Of a stretch of 64,000 nt of DNA, positions 30,408 through 40,731 are shown piece after piece; the stretch's first letter is position 1, and each line of letters begins with the position of its first letter. The notes beneath the pieces were generated by a model. It saw only the letters and a list, made by a program, of their open reading frames with translations, did no database searches and was not told where the DNA came from. Source of the DNA: Comamonadaceae bacterium (GTDB taxonomy: Bacteria > Pseudomonadota > Gammaproteobacteria > Burkholderiales > Burkholderiaceae_C); NCBI GenBank assembly GCA_021299875.1, contig JAJTEW010000008.1, forward strand, positions 1-64,000, given 5' to 3'. Position numbers and translations under genes: made by a program.

Positions 30408-31445
30408 ATGCTGGCCTATCTATTCAAACGCTTGCTCCTGATGGTCCCGACCTTGTTCGGGGTGTTGCTGATGACCTTTGTGGTGATCCAGTTTGTGCCC
30501 GGTGGCCCGGTGGAACAAATGGTGTCCCAGCTTCAAGGTCGCGACACTGGCGGGGAGGGCGCAGCAGCGGCGGGCAGCGGTTACCGAGGCAGACAGGGCG
30601 TGGATGCCGCACGCATTGCCGAAATCAAAACGCTTTACGGCTTTGACAAGCCACCCACCGAGCGTTTTTGGCTGATGCTCAAACAGTTTGCGCAGTTTGA
30701 TCTGGGCAAGAGCTTTTTCTACCCCAAAGACGTCTGGAGCTTGATCAAGGAGAAACTGCCGGTGTCCATCAGCTTGGGCCTGTGGACGTTTTTTCTGAGC
30801 TATCTGGTGTCCGTGCCTTTGGGCATCGCCAAGGCCGTGCGGGCGGGCACCCGCTTTGACACGCTCACCAGTTTGCTGGTGTTGGTGGGCTATGCGATTC
30901 CGGGTTTCGTGCTGGGCGTGGCCTTGCTGGTGATTTTTGGCGGACAGTTGCAGTGGTTTCCGCTGCGCGGACTGACGTCGTCCAACTGGGACCAGCTGAG
31001 CTGGGGGGCCAAGGTGGTTGATTATTTGTGGCACATCGCCTTGCCGGTCACGGCCAGCGTGCTGGGCTCGTTTGCGGTCATCACCATGTTGACCAAGAAT
31101 GCGTTTCTGGAAGAAATCCGCAAGCAGTATGTTTTGACGGCCCGCGCCAAGGGCCTGAGTGAAAACCGTGTGCTGTACCGCCATGTCATGCGCAACGCCT
31201 TGATCCCGCTGGTCACGGGCTTCCCGGCGGCTTTCATTGGTGCGTTTTTCACGGGGTCTTTGTTGATCGAAACCTTGTTTTCCCTGGACGGGCTGGGCTT
31301 GCTGAGTTACGAGGCTGTGATCCGTCGGGACTATCCGGTGGTGCTGGGCACCTTGTATTTGTTTACCCTGATCGGGCTGGTCACCAAGTTGATCAGTGAC
31401 CTGTGTTACCTGTGGGTGGACCCGCGCGTGAAGTTCGACAAATGA
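30408..31445 (+). CDS. yejB: Peptide ABC transporter permease (YejB type)
   Basis: A 345-residue inner-membrane permease of the OppB/DppB class with about six spans, beginning MLAYLFKRLLLMVPTLFGVL. The cytoplasmic EAA-type loop that meets the ATPase is YVLTARAKGLSENRVLYRHV. A periplasmic stretch after the first span contains a Gly/Ala-rich insert (GEGAAAAGSGYRG). It begins three bases after yejA and overlaps yejE by four (ATGA), so the operon is tightly coupled. Confidence 0.9.
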   Translation: MLAYLFKRLLLMVPTLFGVLLMTFVVIQFVPGGPVEQMVSQLQGRDTGGEGAAAAGSGYRGRQGVDAARIAEIKTLYGFDKPPTERFWLMLKQFAQFDLGKSFFYPKDVWSLIKEKLPVSISLGLWTFFLSYLVSVPLGIAKAVRAGTRFDTLTSLLVLVGYAIPGFVLGVALLVIFGGQLQWFPLRGLTSSNWDQLSWGAKVVDYLWHIALPVTASVLGSFAVITMLTKNAFLEEIRKQYVLTARAKGLSENRVLYRHVMRNALIPLVTGFPAAFIGAFFTGSLLIETLFSLDGLGLLSYEAVIRRDYPVVLGTLYLFTLIGLVTKLISDLCYLWVDPRVKFDK

Positions 31446-32497
31446 GCACCTCAACCGCGCCTTTTTCAACCGCGCAAGCCTCGCCTTCGGCGCGTGCTTG
31501 GCAGCGCTTTCGCCGCAACCGTCTGGGTTTTGGCAGCCTGATCATTTTTGTCACGTTGTTTGTGCTCAGCCTGGGGGCTGAGTTCTTGTCCAATGACAAG
31601 CCTTGGGTGGTGCGCTTTGAGGGCCAGTGGTATTTCCCCGTGGTCCAGAAATTGCCAGAAAAGGTTTTTGGTGGAGACTTTGAGACGCCTGCCGATTACC
31701 TGGACCCTTTCATTCAGCAGCAACTGAAAAAGGACGGCAACTGGGCATTGCAGGCCCCCAACCCTTACCACCACAGCACCCTCGACTATTTCGCCCCTTT
31801 GCCCAACCCCGCGCCGCCATCAGCGCACAACTGGTTGGGCACTGACGACAGGGGGCGCGATGTGTTGGCGCGTTTGGTCTATGGCTTCAGGGTGTCGGTG
31901 CTGTTTGCTTTGGCCCTGACTTTGTTGGGCGTGGTGTTGGGTGTGTTGACCGGCGCTGTACAGGGGTTTTTTGTGGGCAAGACCGACTTGGTGTTCCAAC
32001 GCTTCATTGAAATTTGGAGCGCCATGCCCGAGCTGTATTTGCTGATCATCTTCTCGGCTGTGTTCGAGCCCAGTGTGGGCCTGTTGCTTTTATTGCTTAG
32101 CCTTTTTGGCTGGATGGGCTTGTCCGACTATGTGCGCGCCGAGTTCTTGCGCAACCGCCAACTCGATTACGTCAAATCGGCACGTGCGTTGGGCCTGGGG
32201 CATTGGCAGATCATGTGGCGGCATGTTTTGCCCAACAGCATGACCCCGGTGGTGACATTTTTGCCGTTTCGCATGAGTGGCGCCATTTTGGCCCTGACCT
32301 CGCTGGACTTTTTGGGCCTGGGTGTACCGCCTGGCACGCCCTCCTTGGGCGAACTCCTGGCCCAAGGCAAAAACAACATCGACGCCTGGTGGATCTCTCT
32401 TTCCACCTTTGTGGTGCTGGTGGTGACTTTGTTGCTCTTGACCTTCATGGGGGATGCTTTGCGAGACGCACTCGATCCCCGAAAGGCGCAGGCATGA
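31442..32497 (+). CDS. yejE: Peptide ABC transporter permease (YejE type)
   Basis: A 351-residue permease of the OppC/DppC class. The YejE signature is a long periplasmic segment after the first span that includes HNWLGTDDRGRDVLARLVYGFRVS; the coupling loop reads YVKSARALGLGHWQIMWRHV. The N-terminal cytoplasmic extension (about 30 residues) is Ser/Ala-rich. It overlaps yejB and yejF by four bases each. Together with YejB it forms the membrane channel of the importer. Confidence 0.9.
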   Translation: MSTSTAPFSTAQASPSARAWQRFRRNRLGFGSLIIFVTLFVLSLGAEFLSNDKPWVVRFEGQWYFPVVQKLPEKVFGGDFETPADYLDPFIQQQLKKDGNWALQAPNPYHHSTLDYFAPLPNPAPPSAHNWLGTDDRGRDVLARLVYGFRVSVLFALALTLLGVVLGVLTGAVQGFFVGKTDLVFQRFIEIWSAMPELYLLIIFSAVFEPSVGLLLLLLSLFGWMGLSDYVRAEFLRNRQLDYVKSARALGLGHWQIMWRHVLPNSMTPVVTFLPFRMSGAILALTSLDFLGLGVPPGTPSLGELLAQGKNNIDAWWISLSTFVVLVVTLLLLTFMGDALRDALDPRKAQA

Positions 32498-34101
32498 GCA
32501 CGCCCCAAGCTTTGCTGGAACTCCAGGATCTGCACATCGCCTTTGGCGGGCAGGCCGTGGTGCACGGCGTGAACCTGAGCATCCAGGCGGGTGAGCGGGT
32601 GGCCTTGGTGGGGGAGTCGGGCTCTGGCAAGTCCGTCACGGCGCTGTCGGTGCTGCGTTTGCTCGAGTCAGCGCAACTGTCGGGGCAGGTGCTTTGGCAA
32701 GGGCAAGACCTGTTGTTGCAAACGCCCAAGGAGATGCAGCGCATCCGCGGTGATGAGATCGCCATGATTTTTCAGGAACCGATGACGGCGCTGAACCCCC
32801 TGTTGACGGTGGGTCAGCAAATCTCAGAAGTGCTGCAACTCAAAAAGCTTTTGCCCCGACGAGACGCCGATGCGCGAGCGGTGCATTTGTTGTCCGAAAC
32901 GGGGATCGATGACCCTGGGCGTCGGTTTGGCGCTTACCCGCACCAGTTGTCGGGCGGTCAACGCCAACGCGCCATGATGGCCATGGCCTTGGCCTCTGAG
33001 CCTAAGCTGCTGTTGGCCGACGAACCCACCACCGCACTGGATGCCAGCTTGCGCCTGCAGATGCTGCAGCTGCTGGCCGATCTCCAGCAAAAAACCGGAA
33101 TGGCGGTGTTGTTGATCACGCACGATCTGGCCTTGGTGCGCCACTTCGCGCATCGGGTGGCGGTGATGGAAAAAGGTCATCTCGTTGAGCAAGGCGATTT
33201 GCAAGCGGTGTTTGAGCAACCCCAGCACCCTTATACGCAGCGATTGTTGACCAGCCTCCCCAGTCGTGCTGGCTTGGTGCCCATGCCCGAGGCACAAAAT
33301 CCACCGATTTTGCAAGCCAAGCAATTGCAGGTGCGCTACCCGATGTCGGTGCCGGGCTTCAAAGCTTGGTTTCAAAAGCACCACTTCACCGCCTTGCACG
33401 GTGCAGACTTTTCAATCTCGGCGGGCAGCACTTTGGGCGTGATGGGCGAGTCTGGCTCGGGAAAATCGAGCTTGGCGCAAGCTGTTTTGGGCTTGATTCC
33501 TTTTTCTGGCGAGCTGTCCTTCAGTGGCCAAACCTGGCGTGGCCGACCCGCTTTGGACAAAGTCTTGCGTCGTCGGGTGCAAGTGGTTTTTCAGGACCCC
33601 TATGGCAGCTTGTCGCCGCGCATGACGGTGGGTGAGATCGTCTCAGAAGGCCTGCGTTTGCACCATCCGCACTGGACGCCTGCGCAAACCGAACAACGCG
33701 TTCGCGAAGCCTTGGCCGAGGTCGGCTTGGTGGGTGAGTCCTTTGCCGACCTGCTCAACCGCTACCCGCATGCTTTTTCGGGCGGTCAGCGGCAACGCAT
33801 CGCTCTGGCTCGTGCATTGGTGGTGGAGCCCGACCTTTTGGTGCTGGACGAACCGACCAGTGCACTGGATGTGACCGTTCAAAAGCAAATTCTGGAATTG
33901 TTACAAGCGGTGCAAAAAAAACGCGGAACCGCGTATTTACTAATCACCCATGACGTCGATGTCTTGCGTGCCATGGCGCATCAGGTGGTGGTTCTCAAGT
34001 CGGGCCGCGTGGTGGAGCAAGGTGCTGCTGACCAAGTCCTTGGCCACCCCCAGCACGCATACACCCGCACGTTGGTGCAGGCTTTTCCCGATTTGGCATG
34101 A
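32494..34101 (+). CDS. yejF: Peptide ABC transporter, duplicated ATP-binding protein (YejF type)
   Basis: A 535-residue protein with two complete ABC domains in one chain. Domain 1 has Walker A GESGSGKSV, signature LSGGQRQRAMMAMAL and Walker B LLLADEPTTALD; domain 2 has GESGSGKSSLAQ, FSGGQRQRIALARAL and LLVLDEPTSALD. This fused form replaces separate OppD and OppF subunits and is the hallmark of yejF. It overlaps yejE by four bases and ends the operon; a strong hairpin terminator stands 88 bases downstream. Confidence 0.92.
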   Translation: MSTPQALLELQDLHIAFGGQAVVHGVNLSIQAGERVALVGESGSGKSVTALSVLRLLESAQLSGQVLWQGQDLLLQTPKEMQRIRGDEIAMIFQEPMTALNPLLTVGQQISEVLQLKKLLPRRDADARAVHLLSETGIDDPGRRFGAYPHQLSGGQRQRAMMAMALASEPKLLLADEPTTALDASLRLQMLQLLADLQQKTGMAVLLITHDLALVRHFAHRVAVMEKGHLVEQGDLQAVFEQPQHPYTQRLLTSLPSRAGLVPMPEAQNPPILQAKQLQVRYPMSVPGFKAWFQKHHFTALHGADFSISAGSTLGVMGESGSGKSSLAQAVLGLIPFSGELSFSGQTWRGRPALDKVLRRRVQVVFQDPYGSLSPRMTVGEIVSEGLRLHHPHWTPAQTEQRVREALAEVGLVGESFADLLNRYPHAFSGGQRQRIALARALVVEPDLLVLDEPTSALDVTVQKQILELLQAVQKKRGTAYLLITHDVDVLRAMAHQVVVLKSGRVVEQGAADQVLGHPQHAYTRTLVQAFPDLA

Positions 34102-34189
34102 AAAAAAACGAAGGCCTGCGGGTCATGATTTCCTTGAAAATCACACACTTACAACGATTTATCGGCTAGAATGCTGACTTCACGACCAA

Positions 34190-34219
34190 ACGGGCGGGTT
34201 TTCACCGCCCGTTTTTTTT
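34190..34219 (+). terminator. Strong intrinsic terminator or attenuator ahead of rimP
   Basis: A perfect 8-bp GC-rich stem ACGGGCGG/CCGCCCGT (34190-34197 with 34205-34212) encloses a 7-base loop and runs into eight T residues (34212-34219). It ends the yejABEF transcript or attenuates the rimP-nusA transcript. It lies 37 bases before the rimP GTG, and a -10-like TAGAAT (34167-34172) stands just upstream of it. Confidence 0.85.
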
Positions 34220-34255
34220 GGGTCTTACTTTTTAACACCGACATTCTGAAGCTCT

Positions 34256-34819
34256 GTGGCATTGCAGCAAATTGTTCAAGAAACCGTGACTGGACTGGGT
34301 TATGACCTGGTCGAGATCGACCGCACAGCGGGCGGTTTATTGCGCATCACGATCGATTGGCCGTGGACCCCTGGCTCTGAGCAGTTCATCAATGTCGAAG
34401 ACTGCGAAAAGGTCAACCGTCAGTTACAGTTTGCACTCGAAGTGGACGGTGTGACCTACAACCGTTTGGAAGTTTCCTCGCCGGGCATCGACCGTCCGCT
34501 GCGCGGTGAACAAGACTTTGAGCGCTTTGTCGGGGAATTGATTGACATCACCCTCAAGGTGCCCATGGGTGACAAATCAGGTGGCATGGTCAACCCCACG
34601 CGTAAAAAATTTCGCGGCACGCTGGAGCGTGACGCCGCTGGAGTGGCTTGGCAAATCGTCTGGAGCGATGCGCCCGCAGTCAAACCCGGCCAAAAAGTCA
34701 GTAAAAAAAGAATTCCGCCGCCTCTCAATGCCTTGGGATTCGTGCTCGATGAATTGCGCGAGGCACGCCTTGCGCCTGTGGTGGACTTCAAGGGTCGAAA
34801 GTCCAAGCCAGTCAGCTGA
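34256..34819 (+). CDS. rimP: Ribosome maturation factor RimP
   Basis: RimP assists 30S subunit assembly. The 187-residue protein begins ALQQIVQETVTGLGYDLVEI and has the typical LRITIDWP, INVEDCEKVNRQ and YNRLEVSSPGIDRPL segments, then an Sm-like C-terminal domain. It is somewhat longer than the usual 150-170 residues because of an insert around GDKSGGMVNPTRKK and a basic tail. The start is GTG (34256). It opens the conserved rimP-nusA-infB-rbfA-truB operon; no metY tRNA gene, present here in E. coli, was seen. Confidence 0.93.
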   Translation: MALQQIVQETVTGLGYDLVEIDRTAGGLLRITIDWPWTPGSEQFINVEDCEKVNRQLQFALEVDGVTYNRLEVSSPGIDRPLRGEQDFERFVGELIDITLKVPMGDKSGGMVNPTRKKFRGTLERDAAGVAWQIVWSDAPAVKPGQKVSKKRIPPPLNALGFVLDELREARLAPVVDFKGRKSKPVS

Positions 34820-34888
34820 ATGTTGCCTTTTTTTGATCAAGTATTTGGGGCCCAATGATCGGGCCCGCTAGAACAGGAGAGTGAAGTC

Positions 34889-36373
34889 ATGAATCGCGAA
34901 ATGTTGATGTTGGTCGAAGCCATTTCACGTGAAAAAAACGTGGAGCGCGATGTGGTCTTTGGTGCGGTGGAGGCTGCTTTGGCCCAAGCCACCAAAAAAT
35001 TGTTCACCGGTGAGGTGGACATTCGGGTGGCCGTGGACCGCGACAGCGGCAATTACGAAAGCTTTCGCCGCTGGCACGTGGTGCCCGATGAAGCCGGCTT
35101 GCAGCTGCCCGAACAAGAAATTTTGTTGTTCGAAGCCCAAGAGCAAATTCCCGACATCGAGGTGGACGAATACATCGAAGAGTCCATCGAGTCTGTGCCG
35201 ATTGGCCGCATTGGCGCCATGGCGGCCAAGCAAGTGATATTGCAAAAAATCCGTGACGCCGAGCGCGAGATGCTGCTTAACGACTTCATGTCGCGCGGTG
35301 AAAAGATTTTTGTGGGCACGGTCAAACGCATGGACAAGGGCGACATCATCTGCGAGTCTGGCCGTATCGAAGGCCGATTGAGACGCAGCGAGATGATCCC
35401 CAAGGAAAACCTGCGCAGTGGTGACCGTGTTCGGGCCATGATCATGGAAGTGGACTTGACCTTGCGCGGTGCACCTATCTTGTTGTCACGCTCGGCCCCG
35501 GAATTCATGATCGAACTTTTCCGTCAAGAAGTCCCCGAGATCGAGCAAGGCCTGCTGGAGATCAAAACCTGCGCCCGAGACCCTGGTTCGCGCGCCAAGA
35601 TCGCGGTCCTGTCGCACGACAAGCGTGTTGACCCCATTGGCACTTGTGTTGGCGTACGTGGCACCCGAGTCAACGCCGTCACCAACGAGTTGGCTGGCGA
35701 ACGTGTGGACATCGTGTTGTGGAGCGAAGACCCCGCCCAGTTTGTGATTGGTGCTTTGGCCCCCGCCAACGTGCAATCAATTGTGGTAGACGAGGAAAAA
35801 CACGCCATGGACGTGGTGGTGGACGAAGAAAACTTGGCGATCGCCATCGGTCGTGGTGGCCAAAACGTGCGCTTGGCTTCGGACCTCACGGGATGGAAGA
35901 TCAACATCATGGATGCAGCGGAGTCGGCTCAAAAGCAAGCCGAAGAAACCACCGGCATCCGTCAGTTGTTCATGGAAAAGCTCGATGTCGATCAAGAGAT
36001 TGCCGACATCCTGATCGGTGAAGGCTTCACCAGCTTGGAAGAGGTGGCTTACGTCCCGATTCAAGAAATGCTGGAGATCGAAAGTTTTGACGAAGACACC
36101 ATCAACGAGTTGCGCACACGGGCTAAAGACGCGCTGTTGACCCTTGAAATTGCACGCGAAGAGAGCGTGGAAGACGTGTCGCAAGATCTGCGTGACCTGC
36201 CGGGCTTGACGCCTGAGCTGATTTCTAAGCTGGTGGAAGCGGGCATCCAAACCCGTGATGACCTGGCTGACCTGGCGACCGATGAATTAACCGACATCAC
36301 CGCTCAAACCGCCGAAGAGGCGACCGCCTTGATCATGAAAGCCCGCGAACATTGGTTCGCTGGCGAGGCCTGA
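34889..36373 (+). CDS. nusA: Transcription termination/antitermination protein NusA
   Basis: NusA binds RNA polymerase and controls pausing, intrinsic termination and antitermination. The 494-residue protein has the N-terminal polymerase-binding domain ([18 protein letters not shown]), an S1 domain (about 135-200, [19 protein letters not shown]), two KH domains including [21 protein letters not shown] and [18 protein letters not shown], and two C-terminal acidic helix-hairpin-helix repeats, as in E. coli. It follows rimP after 69 bases. Confidence 0.96.
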   Translation: MNREMLMLVEAISREKNVERDVVFGAVEAALAQATKKLFTGEVDIRVAVDRDSGNYESFRRWHVVPDEAGLQLPEQEILLFEAQEQIPDIEVDEYIEESIESVPIGRIGAMAAKQVILQKIRDAEREMLLNDFMSRGEKIFVGTVKRMDKGDIICESGRIEGRLRRSEMIPKENLRSGDRVRAMIMEVDLTLRGAPILLSRSAPEFMIELFRQEVPEIEQGLLEIKTCARDPGSRAKIAVLSHDKRVDPIGTCVGVRGTRVNAVTNELAGERVDIVLWSEDPAQFVIGALAPANVQSIVVDEEKHAMDVVVDEENLAIAIGRGGQNVRLASDLTGWKINIMDAAESAQKQAEETTGIRQLFMEKLDVDQEIADILIGEGFTSLEEVAYVPIQEMLEIESFDEDTINELRTRAKDALLTLEIAREESVEDVSQDLRDLPGLTPELISKLVEAGIQTRDDLADLATDELTDITAQTAEEATALIMKAREHWFAGEA

Positions 36374-36399
36374 AGCCTGATGGAGTCTTGAACAAAATT

Positions 36400-39360
36400 A
36401 TGTCCAGTACCACTGTTGCCGAGTTCGCCAATGAACTCAAAAAATCAGCCGATGTCTTGCTTGATCAATTGCGATCTGCGGGCGTTGCAAAAGCCTCTGA
36501 CAGCGACGTTTTGACTGACGCTGACAAGCAAAAGCTGCTCAGCTACCTGCAGACCAGCCACGGCACCGTCACGGCCGACCGCAAAAAGATCACCTTGGTC
36601 AAGAAATCCACCAGCGAGATCAAGCAAGCCGATGCTTCGGGCAAAGCCCGCACCATTCAGGTGGAAGTGCGCAAAAAACGCACGGTGCTCAAACGCGACG
36701 ATGAACCGAGCGCTGCGCTTGACGAGCCGGTTGTTGACCATGCCGATTTGGCCCGACGTGAAGAACAAGCGCGGCATCAAGCCGAACTGATCAGCCGTCA
36801 AGAGCAAGAATTGGCTGAGATGCGACGCCAGCGTGAGGCTCAAGAGGCCCAACTGCGTTTTGAAATGGCCGCTCAAGAAGCCCAAGCGCAAGCGGATGCC
36901 AAGGCTTTGGCAGAAGCTGCTTTGCCCCCCGGTCAAGCTGCTGACAAACCCGCCTTGAGCCGCGCCGACCGCGAGCAATTGGCCAAGGCTGAAGCGGCCA
37001 GCATCAATGCGGCCTCTCAAGCCAAACCTGCGCCTGCGGTTTCGGCACAAGACAAAGCGGTCAGCAAGGCCGCAGAGGCTGCGGATGCGGCCGCACTCAA
37101 ATGGAAGACCGACCAGGCCGCCCGCGAAGCGGCTGTACTCAAAGCCGCTGCCGACTCCAAGGCCCAAGCCGACGAAGAAACAGCTCGCGCTCAAGAATTG
37201 GACTTGCGCCGCCGCAAAGCTTTGGCCGAAGCCGAAGCCATTCGCAGCATGATGAATGCGCCCAAAAAGGTGTTGGTCGCTAAAAAAGACGAACCCAAAG
37301 CCGAGCCCAAGGCGGCCGTCAAAGGGACCTTGCACAAACCTGCAGGCACCCCTGCCCCGGGGACTCGTGCAGCGGCGGCTCAAGCGGCTGCCCCGGCTGC
37401 TCCTGGCGCCAACAAAGAAGTCAAATCTGCCAAGTTGTCTTCCAGCTGGGCTGGTGATCCCGCTAAAAAGAAAGCCATTCCCACCCGGGGTGACACCAGC
37501 GGTGGTGTCGGGCGCAACAATTGGCGCACCGGTCCCCGCGGCCGCCGTGGCAATGACCGCGACCGTGATGATGGTCAAAACCAGCAGGCGACGACCGAAG
37601 TTCGCGTGATTGAAGTTCACGTCCCAGAGACCATCACCGTGTCCGAATTGGCCCACAAAATGGCCATCAAAGCCTCTGAGGTCATCAAGCACCTGATGAA
37701 GCTCGGCCAGATGGCCACCATGAACCAGCCATTGGACCAAGACACCGCCATGATCGTGGTGGAAGAAATGGGGCACAAAGCGGTGGTAGCGGCCCTGGAT
37801 GATCCCGAAGCCTTCACCGACGACGAAGTGTCGGACCAACAAGCCGAATCTTTGCCACGTGCCCCAGTGGTCACCGTCATGGGCCACGTGGACCATGGCA
37901 AGACCTCGCTGCTCGACTACATCCGACGCGCCAAAGTCGCTTCGGGCGAAGCCGGTGGCATCACGCAGCACATTGGTGCCTATCACGTCGAAACGCCTCG
38001 CGGCATGATCTCTTTCCTGGACACCCCCGGTCACGAGGCCTTCACGGCCATGCGTGCCCGTGGCGCACAAGCCACCGACATCGTCATCCTTGTGGTGGCC
38101 GGTGACGATGGTGTGATGCCACAAACCAAGGAAGCCATCAAACACGCCAAAGCGGCCGGGGTTCCCATCGTGGTCGCCATCAACAAGATGGACAAGCCCG
38201 ACTCGAACATTGAGCGCGTGCGTGCCGAGCTGATTGCTGAAGAAGTTGTGCCCGAAGAATTCGGTGGCGAATCGCCTTTTGTATCCGTTTCGGCCAAAAC
38301 CGGTATGGGCATTGACGATCTGTTGGAGCAAGTGCTCCTGCAAGCCGAAGTGCTGGAACTCAAAGCCCCGGTGCAAGCCGCGGCCAAGGGTCTGGTCATC
38401 GAAGCGCGTTTGGACAAAGGTCGCGGTCCTGTGGCCACCATCCTGGTTCAGTCCGGGACCTTGAACACGGGTGACGTGGTGCTGGCAGGTCAGACTTTTG
38501 GTCGCGTGCGTGCCATGCTGGACGAAAACGGCGCTGCCATCAAGTCGGCGGGTCCATCGATTCCTGTTGAGATTCAGGGCCTGACCGAAGTGCCGCAAGC
38601 CGGTGACGAATTCATGGTCATGGGTGATGAGCGCCGGGCCCGCGAAATCGCCACTTACCGGGCAGGCAAATTTCGCAACACCAAGCTGGCCAAGCAGCAA
38701 GCCGCCAAGCTGGAAAACATGTTCACCGACATATCTGCAGGTGAAGTCAAGATGCTGCCCATCATCATCAAGGCCGATGTGCAGGGTTCGCAAGAAGCCT
38801 TGGGCGCGTCCTTGCTCAAGTTGTCGACCGAAGAGGTCAAAGTTCAGTTGGTCTATTCTGGCGTGGGGGGTATCAGCGAGTCGGACATCAACCTGGCGAT
38901 CGCCTCCAAGGCCATTGTGATCGGTTTCAACGTGCGTGCCGATGCCGGTGCGCGCAAATTGGCCGAAGGCAATGGCGTTGACCTGCATTACTACAACATC
39001 ATTTATGACGCCGTGGATGAGCTCAAAGCCGCCATGTCGGGCATGTTGGCACCCGAGCAGCGCGAAGAGATCATGGGCATGGCCGAAATTCGGACCGTGT
39101 TTGTGGCTTCCAAGATCGGTACCGTGGCGGGCTGTATGGTCACCTCGGGTCAAGTCACGCGCAGCGCCAAGTTCCGTTTGTTGCGTGAAAACGTGGTCAT
39201 CTATACCGGTGAACTCGACTCGCTCAAGCGCCTCAAGGACGACGTTCGCGAAGTCAAAGAAGGCTTCGAGTGCGGTATCAAACTCAAAAATTACAACGAC
39301 ATCAAAGAAGGCGATTACCTCGAATTCTTCGACGTCAAGGAAATTGCGAGAACGCTGTAA
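36400..39360 (+). CDS. infB: Translation initiation factor IF-2
   Basis: IF-2 is the GTPase that places initiator tRNA on the ribosome. The 986-residue protein has an N-terminal IF2_N module ([20 protein letters not shown]), a long Ala/Lys/Glu/Gln-rich, partly coiled-coil linker (about 80-400), a second IF2_N module ([18 protein letters not shown]) and a G domain with GHVDHGKT at residues 495-502 and NKMD downstream; domains II-IV follow to the C-terminus. ATG 36400 was chosen; an upstream in-frame start overlaps nusA. rbfA starts on the next base after its stop. Confidence 0.97.
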   Translation: MSSTTVAEFANELKKSADVLLDQLRSAGVAKASDSDVLTDADKQKLLSYLQTSHGTVTADRKKITLVKKSTSEIKQADASGKARTIQVEVRKKRTVLKRDDEPSAALDEPVVDHADLARREEQARHQAELISRQEQELAEMRRQREAQEAQLRFEMAAQEAQAQADAKALAEAALPPGQAADKPALSRADREQLAKAEAASINAASQAKPAPAVSAQDKAVSKAAEAADAAALKWKTDQAAREAAVLKAAADSKAQADEETARAQELDLRRRKALAEAEAIRSMMNAPKKVLVAKKDEPKAEPKAAVKGTLHKPAGTPAPGTRAAAAQAAAPAAPGANKEVKSAKLSSSWAGDPAKKKAIPTRGDTSGGVGRNNWRTGPRGRRGNDRDRDDGQNQQATTEVRVIEVHVPETITVSELAHKMAIKASEVIKHLMKLGQMATMNQPLDQDTAMIVVEEMGHKAVVAALDDPEAFTDDEVSDQQAESLPRAPVVTVMGHVDHGKTSLLDYIRRAKVASGEAGGITQHIGAYHVETPRGMISFLDTPGHEAFTAMRARGAQATDIVILVVAGDDGVMPQTKEAIKHAKAAGVPIVVAINKMDKPDSNIERVRAELIAEEVVPEEFGGESPFVSVSAKTGMGIDDLLEQVLLQAEVLELKAPVQAAAKGLVIEARLDKGRGPVATILVQSGTLNTGDVVLAGQTFGRVRAMLDENGAAIKSAGPSIPVEIQGLTEVPQAGDEFMVMGDERRAREIATYRAGKFRNTKLAKQQAAKLENMFTDISAGEVKMLPIIIKADVQGSQEALGASLLKLSTEEVKVQLVYSGVGGISESDINLAIASKAIVIGFNVRADAGARKLAEGNGVDLHYYNIIYDAVDELKAAMSGMLAPEQREEIMGMAEIRTVFVASKIGTVAGCMVTSGQVTRSAKFRLLRENVVIYTGELDSLKRLKDDVREVKEGFECGIKLKNYNDIKEGDYLEFFDVKEIARTL

Positions 39361-39735
39361 ATGGTGCGTCGAAAGCAGTCCTCTGTGCCCAACCGCGGTT
39401 TCCGCGTGGCCGACCAGATCCAGCGGGATTTGGCCGAGTTGATTGCACGCGAGTTGAAAGACCCGCGCGTGGGCATGGTCACGATCAATGCGATCGAGGT
39501 CACCCCCGATTACGCACATGCCAAGGTTTTCTTCAGTATTTTGACGGGCAACCCCGAAGAAGCCACCGAAGGATTGAATGCGGCTGCAGGTTTTTTGCGC
39601 AATGGTTTGTTCAAGCGTTTGCACATCCACACCGTGCCGACTTTGCATTTTTTGTTTGACCGCACCACCGAGCGCGCGTCCGACATGAATGCACTGATCG
39701 CCAAGGCCGTGTCGTCTCGCGCCCAGGAGGACTGA
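39361..39735 (+). CDS. rbfA: Ribosome-binding factor A
   Basis: RbfA is a small KH-like factor needed for late 30S maturation and 16S 5'-end processing. The 124-residue protein has [20 protein letters not shown] and [26 protein letters not shown], with the C-terminal [17 protein letters not shown], all diagnostic. The ATG directly abuts the infB stop codon, so translation probably depends on infB. It is followed two bases later by truB. Confidence 0.95.
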   Translation: MVRRKQSSVPNRGFRVADQIQRDLAELIARELKDPRVGMVTINAIEVTPDYAHAKVFFSILTGNPEEATEGLNAAAGFLRNGLFKRLHIHTVPTLHFLFDRTTERASDMNALIAKAVSSRAQED

Positions 39736-39737
39736 GC

Positions 39738-40718
39738 ATGAACGCGCCACGCACACGGGTGCAGCGGCGCCCTGTGCACGGGGTGCTGCTGCTCGACAAA
39801 CCGCTGGGTCTCTCCAGTAACCAGGCGTTGCAAAAAGCCAAATGGTTGCTGAGGGCTGAAAAAGCGGGACACACCGGTACCTTGGACCCATTGGCCACAG
39901 GCGTTTTGCCACTGTGCTTTGGGGCTGCCACCAAGTTCAGCCAGCAACACCTGGATGCCGACAAAACTTACGAGACCACCGTGCGTTTGGGGATTCAGAC
40001 CAGCACGGCGGATGCCGAAGGCGATGTGCTCTCAGTCCGAGAAGTGTCATGTTCGGCTGGTCAGGTGGTCGAAGTGTTGGACCGGTTCATGGGACCGATC
40101 AGCCAAGTCCCGCCCATGCACAGCGCCTTGAAAAAGGACGGCAAGGCCTTGTACGAATATGCCCGAGAGGGCGAAACCGTTGAACGCCTGGCGCGCAACG
40201 TGGTGATTCATGATTTGGATCTGCTGGACATGCAGTTGCAAGGCGATGCGCCTTTTTTGCGCTTGCGTGTGCGGTGCAGCAAAGGCACCTACATCCGTAC
40301 GCTCGGTGAAGACATTGCCGAGGCCTTGGGTTGTGGTGGCCACCTCAGCGCCTTGCGCCGTGTGGTGACCGGGCCATTTGCACAGGCTCAATGCTTGTCA
40401 CTGGTGCAACTCGAAGCCATGGACGAAAACCGTCGCATGTCAGCGTTGCAACCGGTGGAGGCTTTGCTGCCCGGTTACACCGAAATCGTGCTGGACAAAG
40501 ACAGCACGGATCGTTTTTTGAATGGGGTGCGCAGACACGGCCCTTGGGTTGATTGTGATCAAGTTGCCGTGTATGGAGAACATCCCCGTGCCTTGCTGGG
40601 AACAGCAAGTGTGCAAGGCGGTGAATTGATTCCGGGTCGATTGTTGAGCCCGATGGAAATTCAACAGATTTTAGAAAAATCACCTGCACCCGAGCCTTTG
40701 CTGGCCGAGCAGGTTTAA
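39738..40718 (+). CDS. truB: tRNA pseudouridine(55) synthase TruB
   Basis: TruB makes pseudouridine 55 in the T-loop of most tRNAs. The 326-residue protein has the HGVLLLDKPLGLSSN start and the catalytic motif AGHTGTLDPLATGVLP with Asp50; RLRVRCSKGTYIRTLGEDI is a further family signature. A C-terminal PUA-like region is present. An AGGAGG stretch precedes the ATG inside the end of rbfA, giving the last step of the rimP-truB operon. typA follows after 13 bases. Confidence 0.96.
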   Translation: MNAPRTRVQRRPVHGVLLLDKPLGLSSNQALQKAKWLLRAEKAGHTGTLDPLATGVLPLCFGAATKFSQQHLDADKTYETTVRLGIQTSTADAEGDVLSVREVSCSAGQVVEVLDRFMGPISQVPPMHSALKKDGKALYEYAREGETVERLARNVVIHDLDLLDMQLQGDAPFLRLRVRCSKGTYIRTLGEDIAEALGCGGHLSALRRVVTGPFAQAQCLSLVQLEAMDENRRMSALQPVEALLPGYTEIVLDKDSTDRFLNGVRRHGPWVDCDQVAVYGEHPRALLGTASVQGGELIPGRLLSPMEIQQILEKSPAPEPLLAEQV

Positions 40719-40731
40719 AGGAAGAGAAAGC

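Noticed and set aside
36445..39912. 1155-codon open frame on the minus strand across infB, rbfA and truB
   Set aside because: It is antisense to three certain genes. It lacks any recognisable domain and is rich in His, Gly, Gln and Leu, as expected from reversed codon bias in GC-rich DNA.
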